Part shown: positions 8,372 to 20,447 of the stretch, piece by piece
How the letters are laid out: each line of letters opens with the position of its first letter
Position numbering within the stretch: the first letter of the stretch is position 1
Source: Alphaproteobacteria bacterium
GTDB taxonomy: Bacteria > Pseudomonadota > Alphaproteobacteria > Caulobacterales > Aquidulcibacteraceae
Assembly (NCBI GenBank): GCA_030430715.1
Contig: JAUIJZ010000023.1
Span: 1 to 35,853, forward strand
Length of the DNA stretch: 35,853 nucleotides
Direction: 5' to 3'
Translations under genes and position numbers: made by a program
The notes under the pieces: model-generated
What the model was told of the DNA's origin: nothing
Databases searched by the model: none
Seen by the model: the letters and a program-made list of their open reading frames with translations, nothing else

Positions 8372-9103
8372 ATGAGCATGCTGAATGGAAAAACCGCGCT
8401 CGTGACCGGCGGGTCGCGCGGCATTGGCCGCGAAGCCGCGATCCAGCTTGCACGCGCGGGCGCGGATGTCGCGGTTGCGTACAGATCAGGGAAGAGCGAA
8501 GCGGAAGCCGCCGCTGGTGCGATCATCGCCATGGGACGCCGGGCGATCGCTTTGCCGGCGGACCTTTCCGCGCCTGAAGAAGCGCAAGCGCTCGTCGAGA
8601 AAGCCATCGGTGAACTCGGCAGCGTCGACATTGTCGTCAACAATGCCGGCATCAACCCGTCCAAGCCGATTGGCGATCTGACCGCCAAGGATTGGCAGGA
8701 AACGATCAGCGCCAATCTCAGTTCAGCGTTCTATGTCACGCAAGCCGCGCTGCCCGGCATGCGCGCGCGCAAATGGGGGCGGATCATTCTGCTGTCTTCG
8801 ATTGCGGCGCAGACCGGCGGCGTCATCGGACCGCACTACGCCGCGAGCAAGGCGGGATTGATCGGCTTGATGCACAGCTACGCCATCACTCTGGTCAAGG
8901 AAGGCGTGACGGCCAACGCTATCGCGCCGGCTTTGATCGAGACCGATATGATCAAGGGCAATCCCAACATCACGCCCGACCGCCTGCCGATTGGCCGTTT
9001 CGGCCAGCCCGACGAAGTGGCGCAAATTGTCGTCATGCTGGCGACGAACGGCTTCATGACCGGCCAAACCATCAATGTGAATGGCGGCTGGTATATGAGC
9101 TGA
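8372..9103 (+). CDS. FabG-like short-chain dehydrogenase
   Basis: 243 aa, the length of classical SDRs. Motifs: TGGSRGIG (residues 12-19), NNAG (90-93), Ser142/Ser143, Tyr156 and Lys160 in PHYAASKAG, and the C-terminal GQTINVNGGWYMS that closes FabG-type enzymes. It could be a 3-oxoacyl-ACP reductase or a related hydroxyacyl/alcohol dehydrogenase; the usual fabG sits with fabD/acpP, so this is more likely an extra copy. ATG at 8372 has GGAG eight bases upstream; an ATG six bases later is possible. TTGAGT (8300-8305) and TATAGT (8321-8326) could be a promoter, but the 15-base spacing is short. Confidence 0.9.
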   Translation: MSMLNGKTALVTGGSRGIGREAAIQLARAGADVAVAYRSGKSEAEAAAGAIIAMGRRAIALPADLSAPEEAQALVEKAIGELGSVDIVVNNAGINPSKPIGDLTAKDWQETISANLSSAFYVTQAALPGMRARKWGRIILLSSIAAQTGGVIGPHYAASKAGLIGLMHSYAITLVKEGVTANAIAPALIETDMIKGNPNITPDRLPIGRFGQPDEVAQIVVMLATNGFMTGQTINVNGGWYMS

Positions 9104-9109
9104 AAAGAG

Positions 9110-9139
9110 AAAAGCCCGCCTCTTGCGAAGCGGGCTTTT
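9110..9139. terminator. Bidirectional intrinsic terminator
   Basis: Perfect 10-bp stem aaaagcccgc (9110-9119) with gcgggctttt (9130-9139), ten-base loop, A-run before and T-run after. It can therefore terminate both the SDR gene (plus) and pnp operon (minus), which converge here. Confidence 0.92.
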
Positions 9140-9163
9140 CATTTTGCGTTGCCGCGAGCCTGA

Positions 9164-11383
9164 TTACTCGCCGCCGCCGCCGCCGCCTTCGCGGCGCGGA
9201 CGACGGTCACGGCGCGGGCGATCGCCGCGATCACGGCGCGGGCCGTGGTCTTCGGCTTCTTCGCCCAGTTCAGCCGTGAGATCGGCGCCGGTGGCTTGAT
9301 CGACGACCTTCATCGAGAGGCGCACTTTGCCGCGATCGTCGAAGCCCAGGAGCTTCACCTTCACGGTATCGCCTTCCTTGACCACGTCGCCCGGCTTTTC
9401 CACGCGCTCGCGCGCCAGCTGGGAAACGTGCACCAGGCCGTCCTTGGCGCCGAAGAAGTTCACGAACGCGCCGAACTCCATCACCTTCACGACCTTGCCT
9501 TCATAGATCTGGCCGACTTCCGGTTCGGAGGTCAGCGACTTGATCCACTTGATCGCCGCTTCGATCGACTCGGAATTGGCGGACGCCACTTTCACCGTGC
9601 CATCGTCCTCGACGTTCACTTTCGCGCCGGTCTTTTCGACGATCTCGCGGATCACCTTGCCGCCCGTGCCGATCACGTCACGGATCTTATCGACCGGGAT
9701 CTTGATCTGCTCGATGCGCGGCGCGTTGGGGCCAACGCTGTCGCGCGGCGCGGTGAGCGCTTTGTTCATCTCGCCGAGAATGTGCATGCGGCCCGCGTGC
9801 GCACGCTCGAGGGCGACCTTCATGATCTCCTCGGTGATGCCCGCGACCTTGATGTCCATTTGCAGCGAGGTGATGCCCTTCTCGGTGCCCGCGACTTTGA
9901 AGTCCATGTCGCCGAGATGATCCTCGTCGCCGAGAATGTCGGTGAGCACTTCGAAGCCGTAATCTTCCAGGATGAGGCCCATGGCGACGCCCGCGACCGG
10001 CGCCGCAATCGGCACGCCCGCATCCATCAGCGCCAGCGACGAACCGCAGACCGTGGCCATCGAGGACGAGCCGTTCGACTCGGTGATCTCGGAAACGAGG
10101 CGCACCGTGTACGGGAATTGCTCGGCGCTCGGCAGCACCGCCTTCATCGCACGCCAAGCCAGCTTGCCGTGGCCGATTTCGCGGCGGCCCGCACCGCCCA
10201 TGCGGCCGGTTTCGCCGACGCTATAGGGCGGGAAGTTGTAGTGGAGCATGAAACGCTCCTTGGTCGTGCCCGAGAGCGCGTCGATGAATTGCTCATCTTC
10301 GGCGGTGCCCAGCGTGGCGACGACAACGGCTTGGGTTTCCCCGCGCGTGAACAGCGACGAGCCGTGCGTGCGCGGCAGGAAGCCGACTTCGGCTTCGATG
10401 GGACGCACTTTGTCGACCGGACGGCCGTCGATGCGGCCCTTCTCCTTGACGATGCGCGAGCGCACCGTGTCGGATTCCACTTCCTTGAACACTTCCTTGA
10501 GCACGTTGGCGTCGGCGCCGTCCGGCTTATCGTCGGTCTTGCCGAATTCGGCCTTGGCCTTATCGCGCAGCGCGCCGACAGCGGCGTAGCGCTCGGCCTT
10601 GTTCGTGATCTTGTAGGCGGCGGCGAGGTCCGCGCCGATCAAGCCTTCGATCTTGCCCTTCAGCGCCGAATTGTCGGCCGGTTGGAAATCGAACGGCTCT
10701 TTGCTGGCTTGTTCCGCAAGCTCGATGATCGCGTCGATCACCGGCTGCATGCCCTTGTGCGCGAGACTGAGCGATTGGAGCATTTGCTCCTCGGTCAATT
10801 CCTTCACTTCGGATTCGACCATCATGATCGCATTGGCGGTGCCGGCGACGACGAGATCGAGATCGGAGGTTTTCATCTGCTCGATGGTCGGGTTCAGCAC
10901 CGGCTGACCGTCAATCCAGCCAACGCGCGAAGCGCCGATGGGGCCGAGGAACGGTACGCCGGAAATGGTCAGCGCAGCGGAAGCCGCGACCATGGCGAGC
11001 AGATCGCTCTCGTTTTCATTGTCCCAGGACAGAACGGTGATGATGACTTGCACTTCGTTCTTGAAGCCATCGACGAACAGCGGACGGATCGGGCGATCGA
11101 TCAGGCGCGACAGCAGCGTTTCGCGCTCCGTGGGGCGGCCTTCACGCTTGAAGAAGCCGCCGGGAATGCGGCCCGACGCAAAATACTTTTCTTGGTAGTT
11201 CACCGTGAGCGGGAAGAAGTCCTGCCCGGGCTTGGCTTCCTTCGCGTACACAACAGTCGCGAGCAGCGCGGTTTCGCCCCAGCTGGCATAGACGGCGCCG
11301 TCGGCTTGGCGCGCGACTTTGCCGGTTTCGAGCGTGAGCTTGCGCCCGGCCCAGTCGATAGAAACGGATTTGGGATCAAACAT
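9164..11383 (-). CDS. pnp: Polyribonucleotide nucleotidyltransferase (PNPase)
   Basis: 739 aa. Phosphorolytic 3'-5' exoribonuclease and RNA-tailing enzyme, trimeric, part of the RNA degradosome in many proteobacteria. Domains in order: RNase PH 1 (about 10-145), alpha-helical linker, RNase PH 2 (about 320-520, with [17 protein letters not shown] bearing the conserved Asp residues), KH (about 555-615, IGTGGK loop), S1 (about 622-690, [15 protein letters not shown]), then a tail of about 40 residues rich in Arg/Asp that ends in a run of Gly. ATG at 11383 has GGAG upstream. It follows rpsO on the same strand, as in E. coli, across a 258-base gap holding a palindromic element. Confidence 0.98.
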   Translation of the reverse strand: MFDPKSVSIDWAGRKLTLETGKVARQADGAVYASWGETALLATVVYAKEAKPGQDFFPLTVNYQEKYFASGRIPGGFFKREGRPTERETLLSRLIDRPIRPLFVDGFKNEVQVIITVLSWDNENESDLLAMVAASAALTISGVPFLGPIGASRVGWIDGQPVLNPTIEQMKTSDLDLVVAGTANAIMMVESEVKELTEEQMLQSLSLAHKGMQPVIDAIIELAEQASKEPFDFQPADNSALKGKIEGLIGADLAAAYKITNKAERYAAVGALRDKAKAEFGKTDDKPDGADANVLKEVFKEVESDTVRSRIVKEKGRIDGRPVDKVRPIEAEVGFLPRTHGSSLFTRGETQAVVVATLGTAEDEQFIDALSGTTKERFMLHYNFPPYSVGETGRMGGAGRREIGHGKLAWRAMKAVLPSAEQFPYTVRLVSEITESNGSSSMATVCGSSLALMDAGVPIAAPVAGVAMGLILEDYGFEVLTDILGDEDHLGDMDFKVAGTEKGITSLQMDIKVAGITEEIMKVALERAHAGRMHILGEMNKALTAPRDSVGPNAPRIEQIKIPVDKIRDVIGTGGKVIREIVEKTGAKVNVEDDGTVKVASANSESIEAAIKWIKSLTSEPEVGQIYEGKVVKVMEFGAFVNFFGAKDGLVHVSQLARERVEKPGDVVKEGDTVKVKLLGFDDRGKVRLSMKVVDQATGADLTAELGEEAEDHGPRRDRGDRPRRDRRPRREGGGGGGE

Positions 11384-11490
11384 ACATCATACTCCAGCCG
11401 CGCTGCCCCTGCAGGGCGGCCTGTCAAAGCACGCGGACGGATTCCGCGCGCGAATACCCGCGCCGCATATCGGCGCGGGGTCGTCACACT

Positions 11491-11632
11491 CCTCCTCCCG
11501 TGTGAGAGAAGGCATCAGCGCGCGCAGCGCGATGACGGATGAGGGGTGAAAGCGAGGTCTGACAATCGCGTCAGCACCCCTCACCTGCGATCGCAAGCGA
11601 GCGATCTCCTCTCCCGCGTGGGAAGAGGAATG
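11491..11632. repeat. Imperfect long palindrome in rpsO-pnp gap
   Basis: The gap has two arms with the same layout in opposite orientation. GAGGGGTG (11541-11548) pairs with CACCCCTC (11575-11582), and a core CTGAC (11559-11563) pairs with GTCAG (11570-11574). Each arm carries its own hairpin (for example GATCGC 11589-11594 with GCGATC 11601-11606) and a cctc/ctccc-rich outer end. It looks like a dispersed intergenic palindromic repeat of the kind common in alphaproteobacteria, but only one copy is in this window. In the transcript it would fold between rpsO and pnp and could be a processing or stabilising structure. Confidence 0.6.
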
Positions 11633-11641
11633 AGTCCGCGC

Positions 11642-11911
11642 CTAGCGGCGCAGACCCAGCTTTTCGATCAAAGCGGCGTAGCGCGATTGATCGCGATCTT
11701 TGAGATAGTCGAGCAACCGGCGGCGCTGCGAGACCATCTTCAGAAGGCCGCGGCGCGAATGGTTGTCTTTCTTGTGGGTCTTGAAGTGCTCGGTGAGCGT
11801 GGTGATGCGCTCGGACAGAATAGCGACTTGTACTTCCGGCGAACCGGTGTCGTCCTTGCCGCGCGCATGTTCTTTGATGAGCGCGCTCTTGCGCTCAGTA
11901 GAAATCGACAT
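11642..11911 (-). CDS. rpsO: 30S ribosomal protein S15
   Basis: 89 aa, the exact family length. Primary 16S rRNA-binding protein of the central domain. Family signature visible: [68 protein letters not shown] sits five bases before the ATG and overlaps the end of truB, whose stop is eight bases upstream, so expression is probably coupled to truB. In E. coli S15 autoregulates through a leader pseudoknot; I cannot confirm that here. Confidence 0.98.
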   Translation of the reverse strand: MSISTERKSALIKEHARGKDDTGSPEVQVAILSERITTLTEHFKTHKKDNHSRRGLLKMVSQRRRLLDYLKDRDQSRYAALIEKLGLRR

Positions 11912-11919
11912 CGGGGCTC

Positions 11920-12879
11920 CTATTGGTTTGCAATGTGAAACACGCGGGTCGGCTTAAAGCGGCCGGCCCGCACGTCACCCAGAGCCACCGCTTTGCCCTC
12001 GAAGAGAGCGAGCGCTGCGCGGGAGGCATCCTGACCGCTAATCGTGCGGTCACGGAATTTCGGCTTCAGCGCCTCCACCACATGGGGGAGGAGAACGATC
12101 GGCCGTCCCTGTCTGAGCTTGAACGCGTCCTCTCCGTTGATGGCCAGCGCCGGGATGTCGGCCAGCGCGGTCTCAACGGGTTTCAGGCGTTCTGACGCGG
12201 CGCCCTTATGGCGCAAATCCTCCAGCACGTCGAGCGTTACCGCGCCCTCTTCGCTGAACGGCCCCACGGCAGTCCGGCGCAGCCGCCAGACATGGCCCTC
12301 AGCCCCCAGTTTGGCCGCCAGATCGCGGACCAGGGCGCGGATATAGAAGCCTTTTCCAGAGCGGACGCGGAAATGGGCGAGGTCCTCGCCCTCCGTGCCG
12401 GCCAGTTCGGCCTCATAGACCGTGACCTGCCGTGCTTCGAGCTCGACCGTCTCGCCCGAGCGGGCGATGTCATAGGCCCGCTCGCCATCCACCTTCACGG
12501 CGCTGAACTGGGGCGGGACCTGCTCGATCTCGCCGATAAAGCTCTTCAGCGCTTCGCTGATGGCTTCGGGGGCGGGCCGCACGGCGCTTTCGGCGACGAC
12601 CTTGCCTTCACGATCCTGCGTGTCGGTCGAGACGCCCCATTTGATGGAAAAGAGATACGTCTTCTCCGCTTCCATCAGCCAGGGCACGGTCTTGGTGGCT
12701 TCGCCCAGCGCAATCGGCAGGATGCCCGAAGCCAAGGGATCGAGCGTGCCCGAATGGCCAGCCTTTTGCGCATTGAAGATGCGCCGCACCGCTGAGACCG
12801 CATGCGTTGAGGTCATGTCTTCGGGCTTGTCGAGAACCACCCAGCCGGAAACGTCCTCACCCTTCTTGCGGCGGCCCAT
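11920..12879 (-). CDS. truB: tRNA pseudouridine(55) synthase TruB
   Basis: 319 aa. Makes pseudouridine 55 in the T-loop of tRNAs. The catalytic Asp is Asp47 in [19 protein letters not shown] (E. coli Asp48), preceded by [22 protein letters not shown]; the [15 protein letters not shown] and [15 protein letters not shown] motifs follow, and the C-terminal PUA-like region has LRQGRPI and [21 protein letters not shown] at 12879 overlaps the rbfA stop by one base (TGATG), so a TTG one codon upstream is not needed. The Shine-Dalgarno is weak, which fits translation coupled to rbfA. Confidence 0.97.
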   Translation of the reverse strand: MGRRKKGEDVSGWVVLDKPEDMTSTHAVSAVRRIFNAQKAGHSGTLDPLASGILPIALGEATKTVPWLMEAEKTYLFSIKWGVSTDTQDREGKVVAESAVRPAPEAISEALKSFIGEIEQVPPQFSAVKVDGERAYDIARSGETVELEARQVTVYEAELAGTEGEDLAHFRVRSGKGFYIRALVRDLAAKLGAEGHVWRLRRTAVGPFSEEGAVTLDVLEDLRHKGAASERLKPVETALADIPALAINGEDAFKLRQGRPIVLLPHVVEALKPKFRDRTISGQDASRAALALFEGKAVALGDVRAGRFKPTRVFHIANQ

Positions 12880-13283
12880 CAATCTTCGCTTTCGTTACGC
12901 AGGTCGCGCGCGACTTCCGGGCTCGCGAGAATTTCATCGATATGGCGCGCCTCTTCGTAGGAGACGTCCGGCTGGAAATGCAGTTCAGGCGTGAAGCGCA
13001 GCTCGATCGCGCGCGCCAGCCTGCCGCGCAAAAATCCCGAACAGCGTGTCAGCGCCTGCGCGATCACGCGCGCATCGCCCGGCCCGAGCGCCGAGACAAA
13101 CGCCGTCATGTGCTTCAAATCGGGAGAGGCGCGCACTTCGCCCACCGTGATCGAAACACCTTGAAGGTCGGGATCGCGCAGCTCCTCGCGCGCGAGAATC
13201 TCCACCAGCGCATGGCGCACCAATTCACCGGCGCGCAATTGGCGCTGCGAAGGCGCGCCGTTGCCTTTGGTTTTGCGTTTCAT
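12879..13283 (-). CDS. rbfA: Ribosome-binding factor A
   Basis: 134 aa. Binds the 30S subunit during late maturation of 16S rRNA and cold adaptation. The KH-like fold shows in [19 protein letters not shown], the [20 protein letters not shown] strand region, and [19 protein letters not shown] with the conserved hydrophobic end. ATG at 13283 is chosen over the longer open frame because relatives begin near SQRQLRAGE with a short basic leader. The lipoprotein stop (TAA) ends one base before the ATG, and there is no strong ribosome site, so it is probably coupled. Confidence 0.95.
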   Translation of the reverse strand: MKRKTKGNGAPSQRQLRAGELVRHALVEILAREELRDPDLQGVSITVGEVRASPDLKHMTAFVSALGPGDARVIAQALTRCSGFLRGRLARAIELRFTPELHFQPDVSYEEARHIDEILASPEVARDLRNESED

Positions 13284-13284
13284 C

Positions 13285-13875
13285 TTATTGCGCCGTGTAG
13301 GCGTAGGCGCCGCAATTTTGCACGTCGCGGCCCGACGGCGGCTCGCTTTCGCCTTTGAAGGCCGCGATCTTGAACACCCAGCGCCCGCTGCCGTCGACAA
13401 ATTCGCTGACGGCCATGTGCCGTGTGGGGTCTTCGCCGCAAAGCCCGCCGCGCACGGCGCTGCGCGTCACGTTTTCGTCGAGCACGCGATAGAGCCAGGC
13501 ATCGACACGCGGATCGCCGCCCATCACGGCGGCAAAGCTTTGTCCGCCCACGCCCGATCGCGAATCCGACGGCACCACCGAATAGGGCTGCGCCCGCACC
13601 GTCACGCCATTGGCGAATGCGAAAATCACCGGCCCGCCACGATTGCCCGCGAGGCTCACGCGCAAATTGCCCGCCACGCTGCGCGCCTGATCGTTGGCGG
13701 CGCGCCATTGCGAACGCGCCAGCGCCGGCTCTTCCTCGGGCACGGTATCGACCCGCGTTTCCGGCGACACGATCGTTGAGGCGCGCACGCTCGGCGCCTG
13801 CTCGACTTCATCTTCACGCCCGCAACCCGCTGCGAAAAGCGCAAGCGCGGCCGCCGCTGCCGCAAACCATTTCAT
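13285..13875 (-). CDS. Predicted lipoprotein between infB and rbfA, function unknown
   Basis: 196 aa. The N-terminus MKWFAAAAAALALFAAGC is a lipoprotein signal with lipobox FAAGC; Cys18 would be the acylated residue. An acidic/Pro/Val linker (PEEEPALARSQWRA) leads to a globular domain of about 140 residues with two Cys (GGLCGED and VQNCGAYAYTAQ) that could form a disulfide, plus aromatic/Gly strands such as GRWVFKIAAFKGESEP. I do not recognise a family. It lies 15 bases after infB and one base before rbfA, so it is co-transcribed with translation genes although it acts in the envelope. Confidence 0.75.
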   Translation of the reverse strand: MKWFAAAAAALALFAAGCGREDEVEQAPSVRASTIVSPETRVDTVPEEEPALARSQWRAANDQARSVAGNLRVSLAGNRGGPVIFAFANGVTVRAQPYSVVPSDSRSGVGGQSFAAVMGGDPRVDAWLYRVLDENVTRSAVRGGLCGEDPTRHMAVSEFVDGSGRWVFKIAAFKGESEPPSGRDVQNCGAYAYTAQ

Positions 13876-13890
13876 GTTCGCACGAGCCCT

Positions 13891-16467
13891 TTAAAGCGTG
13901 CGCTGCACGACTTCGACGTTGAAGCACTCGACCACGTCGCCCTTTTTGATGTCCTGGAACTGGCCGAAACTCATGCCGCATTCCTGACCCATGACGACTT
14001 CGTTCACTTCATCCTTGAAGCGCTTAAGCGTGGTGAGCACGCCCATTTCCTGGATCACGACATTGTCGCGCAGGATACGCACCTTGGCGCCCTTGCGCAC
14101 GACGCCTTCGGTCACGCGGCAGCCGCCGACTTTGCCGACCTTCGAAATCTGGAAGACTTCAAGCACTTCGGCATTGCCCAGGAATGTCTCGCGATTGATC
14201 GGCGCGAGCATGCCGGACATGACGCCCTTAATGTCGTCGATCAGATCGTAGATGATCGAGTAATAGCGAATTTCCACGCCTTCGCGTTCGGCCAGATCGC
14301 GCGCTTCCTTGGAGGCGCGGACATTGAAGCCAATCACTGAAGCGCCGGACGTCTTGGCCAGCTGCACATCGGATTCGTTGATGGCGCCAACGCCGCTATG
14401 CACGGTGCGCGCCTGCACTTCTTCAGTGCCCAGCTTATCGAGCGAGCCCGTGATCGCTTCCGCCGAACCTTGCACGTCAGCCTTGATCAGCACCGGCAAT
14501 TCGGACGCGCCCGTATCCTTGATGCGCGCCATCATCTGCTCAAGCGAGTTGCCGCGGCTGGCGCCCACGGACATGCGCTCACGGCGCTTACGCTGACGAT
14601 AATCGGCGATTTCACGCGCGCGGTTTTCGTTTTCGACCACCTGCATCGTGTCGCCCGGATCGGGCACGCCTTCGAGGCCCATGATCTCCACCGGCTCGGA
14701 CGGCCCGGCTTCGTTGAGCATCTGCCCGCGCTCGTTGGCGAGCGCGCGCACGCGGCCCCATTGGGCGCCGGCGACGACAATATCGCCGCGCTTCAGCGTG
14801 CCTTTTTGCACGAGAACGGTGGCGACGACGCCGCGACCGCGATCAAGCCGCGACTCGATCACCGTCGCCTCGGCGGCGCGCTTCGGATTCGCTTTGATAT
14901 CGAGCAATTCCGCCTGCAGCAGAATGGTCTCAACCAGCTTGTCGAGACCGGTTTTCTTCAGCGCAGAAACTTCGACGTGCAACACTTCACCGCCGAAATT
15001 CTCGGTGACGATCTCATGCTGCAGCAATTCCTGCAGCACGCGTTCCGGATTCGCGTCGGGTTTGTCGATCTTGTTGACGGCGACGATGAGCGGCACGCCC
15101 GAAGCCTTGGCGTGGCTGATCGCTTCAGCCGTTTGCGGCATGACGCCGTCATCGGCGGCGACCACAAGCACAACAACGTCCGTAACCTGGGCGCCGCGCG
15201 CGCGCATGCTGGAGAACGCGGCGTGGCCAGGCGTGTCGAGGAATGTGACCCGGCTGCCGTCCTTCAGACGCACCTGATAGGCGCCGATATGCTGCGTGAT
15301 GCCGCCCGCCTCACCGGCGGCGACATCGGTCTCGCGCAGCGCGTCGAGCAGCGATGTTTTGCCGTGGTCGACGTGGCCCATAATGGTCACGACCGGCGGA
15401 CGCGGCTTGAGATCTTCTTCGGCATCGACTTCGCCGGAGAGCCCCTCTTCAACGTCCGATTCCGCGACGCGCTTGACGATGTGGCCATATTCGGTGGCGA
15501 TCAGCTCAGCCGTATCGGCGTCGAGCACATCGGCCTGCTTCACCATCTGGCCTTGGCGCATCATGAATTTGATGATGTCGGCCACGCGAATGGCCATGCG
15601 GTTGGCGAGATCCTGAACCGTGATGGTTTCCGGAATCGTCACTTCGCGCGTGATGCGCTCGCGGTCGCCGCCGCCCATCAGCTTGGCGCGGCGTTCTTTT
15701 TCTTTCTGCTGCGCACGGCGGTACGCCGCCAGCGAGCGAACGCGATCGTCGTCCCCTTCGGTGATGCGCTCGACCATGTCGAGCGTGAGCTTGCCTTCGC
15801 GGCGCTTCGGCTCACCCTTCTTAGCGGGCTTGACCGGCGCCGTGGGCAGCGGCTTGCGCGCAGACTTGATGCGTCCGCCCAGATCGCCCAGCAGATTGGT
15901 ATTCTCTTCTTTCGCAACCGGCCCGCGCGTGGGCTGCGCGGGAGCGGGCGGCGCTTCGGCAGGCGCTTGTGCTTCAACGGCTTCCGCCTCGGCCTCGGCT
16001 TCCGCTTCACGGCGGCGCGCTTCAGCTTCCGCTTCGGCGGCGGCGAGTTCGGCCGCCTTCTTGCGCTGCGCTTCATCGAGCGCGCGGCGTTGTTCTTCTT
16101 CGGCGCGCAGACGCTGTTCGCGCGCTTCACGCTCGGCCATGGCGCGGCGCACCGCTTCTTCGCGGCGGCGCGCTTCAACATCGCTGATGTCGCCCGGACG
16201 CACGGGCGGCGGCGCGGGTTCCGGCGCGGCCGGCGCAGCCTTCGGCGCGCGCGACTTGATCGGCGGCGGCACGCCAGGACCAGGCGCGCTCGGCGCGGCG
16301 CCAGCACCGCCGCGGCCGATCGCACGCTTCTCACGCACTTCGACAGCGACTTGCTTGGTGCGCCCGTGGCTGAAGCTCTGACGCACGGTGCCCCCGCTCG
16401 TGGTGCGGGTGAGCGTCAGCGGCTTGCGGCCGGAAGCGCCTTCTTTCTGTTCGGAGCCGTCACTCAT
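13891..16467 (-). CDS. infB: Translation initiation factor IF-2
   Basis: 858 aa. GTPase that places fMet-tRNA on the 30S subunit and promotes subunit joining. N-terminus has the alphaproteobacterial [20 protein letters not shown] segment, then a Pro/Ala linker and an Arg/Glu/Ala-rich region about residues 95-180 likely to form a long helix. The G domain starts near residue 362 ([15 protein letters not shown]), with [15 protein letters not shown] and [13 protein letters not shown]. Domains II-IV follow, ending in a DGVMPQ-type translocation region and the C-terminal beta-barrel. ATG at 16467. The upstream gene ends 43 bases earlier. Confidence 0.98.
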   Translation of the reverse strand: MSDGSEQKEGASGRKPLTLTRTTSGGTVRQSFSHGRTKQVAVEVREKRAIGRGGAGAAPSAPGPGVPPPIKSRAPKAAPAAPEPAPPPVRPGDISDVEARRREEAVRRAMAEREAREQRLRAEEEQRRALDEAQRKKAAELAAAEAEAEARRREAEAEAEAEAVEAQAPAEAPPAPAQPTRGPVAKEENTNLLGDLGGRIKSARKPLPTAPVKPAKKGEPKRREGKLTLDMVERITEGDDDRVRSLAAYRRAQQKEKERRAKLMGGGDRERITREVTIPETITVQDLANRMAIRVADIIKFMMRQGQMVKQADVLDADTAELIATEYGHIVKRVAESDVEEGLSGEVDAEEDLKPRPPVVTIMGHVDHGKTSLLDALRETDVAAGEAGGITQHIGAYQVRLKDGSRVTFLDTPGHAAFSSMRARGAQVTDVVVLVVAADDGVMPQTAEAISHAKASGVPLIVAVNKIDKPDANPERVLQELLQHEIVTENFGGEVLHVEVSALKKTGLDKLVETILLQAELLDIKANPKRAAEATVIESRLDRGRGVVATVLVQKGTLKRGDIVVAGAQWGRVRALANERGQMLNEAGPSEPVEIMGLEGVPDPGDTMQVVENENRAREIADYRQRKRRERMSVGASRGNSLEQMMARIKDTGASELPVLIKADVQGSAEAITGSLDKLGTEEVQARTVHSGVGAINESDVQLAKTSGASVIGFNVRASKEARDLAEREGVEIRYYSIIYDLIDDIKGVMSGMLAPINRETFLGNAEVLEVFQISKVGKVGGCRVTEGVVRKGAKVRILRDNVVIQEMGVLTTLKRFKDEVNEVVMGQECGMSFGQFQDIKKGDVVECFNVEVVQRTL

Positions 16468-16510
16468 GCAGTCGGGTTCACATTCCTAAATTCGCCGCCA
16501 TCGCGGCTGA

Positions 16511-17253
16511 TCACAGTTCCAAATCCTTGGGCTCGCCGCGGCTCTGGAGCTTCAAGCCAGAATCCGCGCCGCCCAATCCCCATCCGACGGAGCGCCAGGA
16601 AGCGGGCCAAGAGGCCGGAACAATGGTCCTAAATCCCGCGAGACGGCTGATTTCCGTCGCCCAGACCAGCGCCAAACGCTCTTGAAGCAGGGTAGCGTGT
16701 ATCACACGTTCCCGCCCAAGCGCCACGCCCAATTCGGTCGCGTTGAAGCAAGCTACGGCCGGCGGCGGCGCGCGCCATAACCCTATATGGAGACTCATCA
16801 GCTTTTCGCGACCCTCTTCGGCGCCATCGGCAGCCTCAATTAGCAGTCGCAATGGCTGTGCGCGGATTGCGTGTTCTACCTTCGTTGCGCCGACCGCGAG
16901 CGCGCCGGCCCGCTGCGCCATGCCCAGCAAATCAAGGCAACGCCGGGCCAGGAGCGCTTCTGTCTGCCCGGCGAGATCCACGGGCGTCTTCACCGCGTTC
17001 TTAAAGGCCCGTGCGAAACCGCCTTTTTTTACCGCTTGTTCCAGCGCCGCGCGGTCGGCGCGCGCCCACGCGCCCCGTCCCGGCAGTTTCGCCGCCACAT
17101 CGGGAACCACCATTCCATCCGGCCCCAGCGCGAAGCGGATCAGCTGCGCATCGGGCAAGCTTTCGCCGCTGGCGACGCAGCGGCGCTCTCTCAGCTTCGG
17201 TTCGGCTTTTTTTGCCGGCGCGGGCGTTGGGGTGGAGGCGACGATGGGCGCAT
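16511..17253 (-). CDS. YlxR (DUF448)-L7Ae-like RNA-binding protein, start needs a -1 frameshift or non-standard codon
   Basis: About 247 aa if the frames are joined. The YlxR domain shows RRCVASGESLPDAQLIRFA, VPDVAAKLPGRGAWARADR and the Lys/Arg-rich end; an L7Ae-like domain follows (LARRCLDLLGMAQRAGALAVG, then ATELGVALGRERVIHA). In relatives this fused form binds RNA and sits between nusA and infB, as here except for asd. The conserved RRC motif is in the frame that ends at asd's TAG, where the codons from the stop to RRC include no ATG, GTG or TTG. The only ATG (17253) is in the neighbouring frame and reaches a TGA at 17191-17193. The next in-frame TTG (17158) would delete the RRC motif. See the heptamer at 17207-17213. 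Gene call is sure; 5' structure is not. Confidence 0.85.
17164..17185 (-). promoter_or_regulatory. GC-rich hairpin inside YlxR start region
   Basis: Perfect 8-bp stem CGCCGCTG/CAGCGGCG with a 6-base loop, about 20 bases downstream of the seven-A run in the sense of the gene. This is further than the usual 5-9 bases for a -1 frameshift stimulator, so it is only suggestive. The same bases encode the conserved RRC...SG motif, so the pairing may be incidental. Confidence 0.4.
17207..17213 (-). other. A AAA AAG slippery heptamer in frame with the YlxR ATG
   Basis: Reading from the ATG at 17253, codons 14-16 are CAA AAA AAG, so the run is A AAA AAG in the phase used by -1 frameshifting in E. coli dnaX. 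The seven A are 17213-17207 on the minus strand (plus-strand seven-T run); the closing G is 17206. A -1 shift here gives a protein starting MRPSSPPPQRPRRQKK followed by AEPKLRERRC. Eight A in the true sequence would give the same protein without shifting. Confidence 0.6.
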
Positions 17254-17257
17254 CTCC

Positions 17258-19898
<2,641 letters not shown>

Positions 19899-19902
<4 letters not shown>

Positions 19903-20447
19903 GATGTCTTCCCTTCGTCGAGATTTTTCTGTTCGGCGGCCTCTGCCGCCTTCGCCCGTTTCAAATCCAATTCGATCAGTCTGTCGGTCAGCACCAGGCG
20001 CGCATCCGACAGCGCCGAAAAATCAAGCTGCACATCGCCGATCTGCGTCTTCAGCGTGATCGCGCCGCCATCGACGCCGCCAATGACGCCCTTGAAGCGG
20101 CGCTGCCCGTTGACCGGCGCGGCGGTTTCGAACTTCGCGTCATAGCCTTGCCAGCGTTCGATATCGTCGATCGTCATCAGCGGCCGGTCGATGCCGGGCG
20201 ACGACACTTCCAGATCGAACTCGCCCTGAATCGCCTCCTCCATGTCGAACAATGGCGAGATCGCGCGCGAAAAGCGCTCGCAATCCTCAATGCCCATCTG
20301 TCCGTCGCTCAGCCGTTCCGCCATGATTTGGAGCCGCTTGCGCCGGTTGCCAGAGAGCCGCACCCGCACGATGCGGTAGCCCAATTGCACGGCCGTGGGC
20401 TCAATCAGCGCGATGACGCGCTCCTCGGCGGGATTGATCGCTCTCAC
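19899..20447 (-). CDS. rimP: Ribosome maturation factor RimP
   Basis: 182 aa. Assists 30S maturation. Visible: LGYRIVRVRLSGNRRKRLQIMAE, the DCERFSRAISPLFDMEEAI segment with the conserved helix, and EVSSPGIDRPL, the family signature. Starts at GTG (20445-20447), overlapping the stop of the upstream 58-aa ORF by four bases (GTGA). First recognised gene of the rimP-nusA-infB operon; nusA overlaps its end. Confidence 0.95.

Noticed and set aside
9245-11542. 765-codon open frame on the plus strand opposite pnp
   Set aside because: Antisense shadow of pnp in GC-rich sequence: His/Arg/Asp-rich composition, no family, while the opposite strand encodes an intact PNPase.
15990-16130. Repetitive region in infB (Glu/Ala/Arg codons) as a possible tandem repeat or CRISPR-like array
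   Set aside because: It is in frame and encodes the usual charged IF-2 N-terminal helix; no spacer pattern.
14398-16632. 744-codon open frame on the plus strand opposite infB
   Set aside because: Same shadow effect. Repeated Phe/Arg/Gly words mirror the infB Glu/Ala/Arg repeats.
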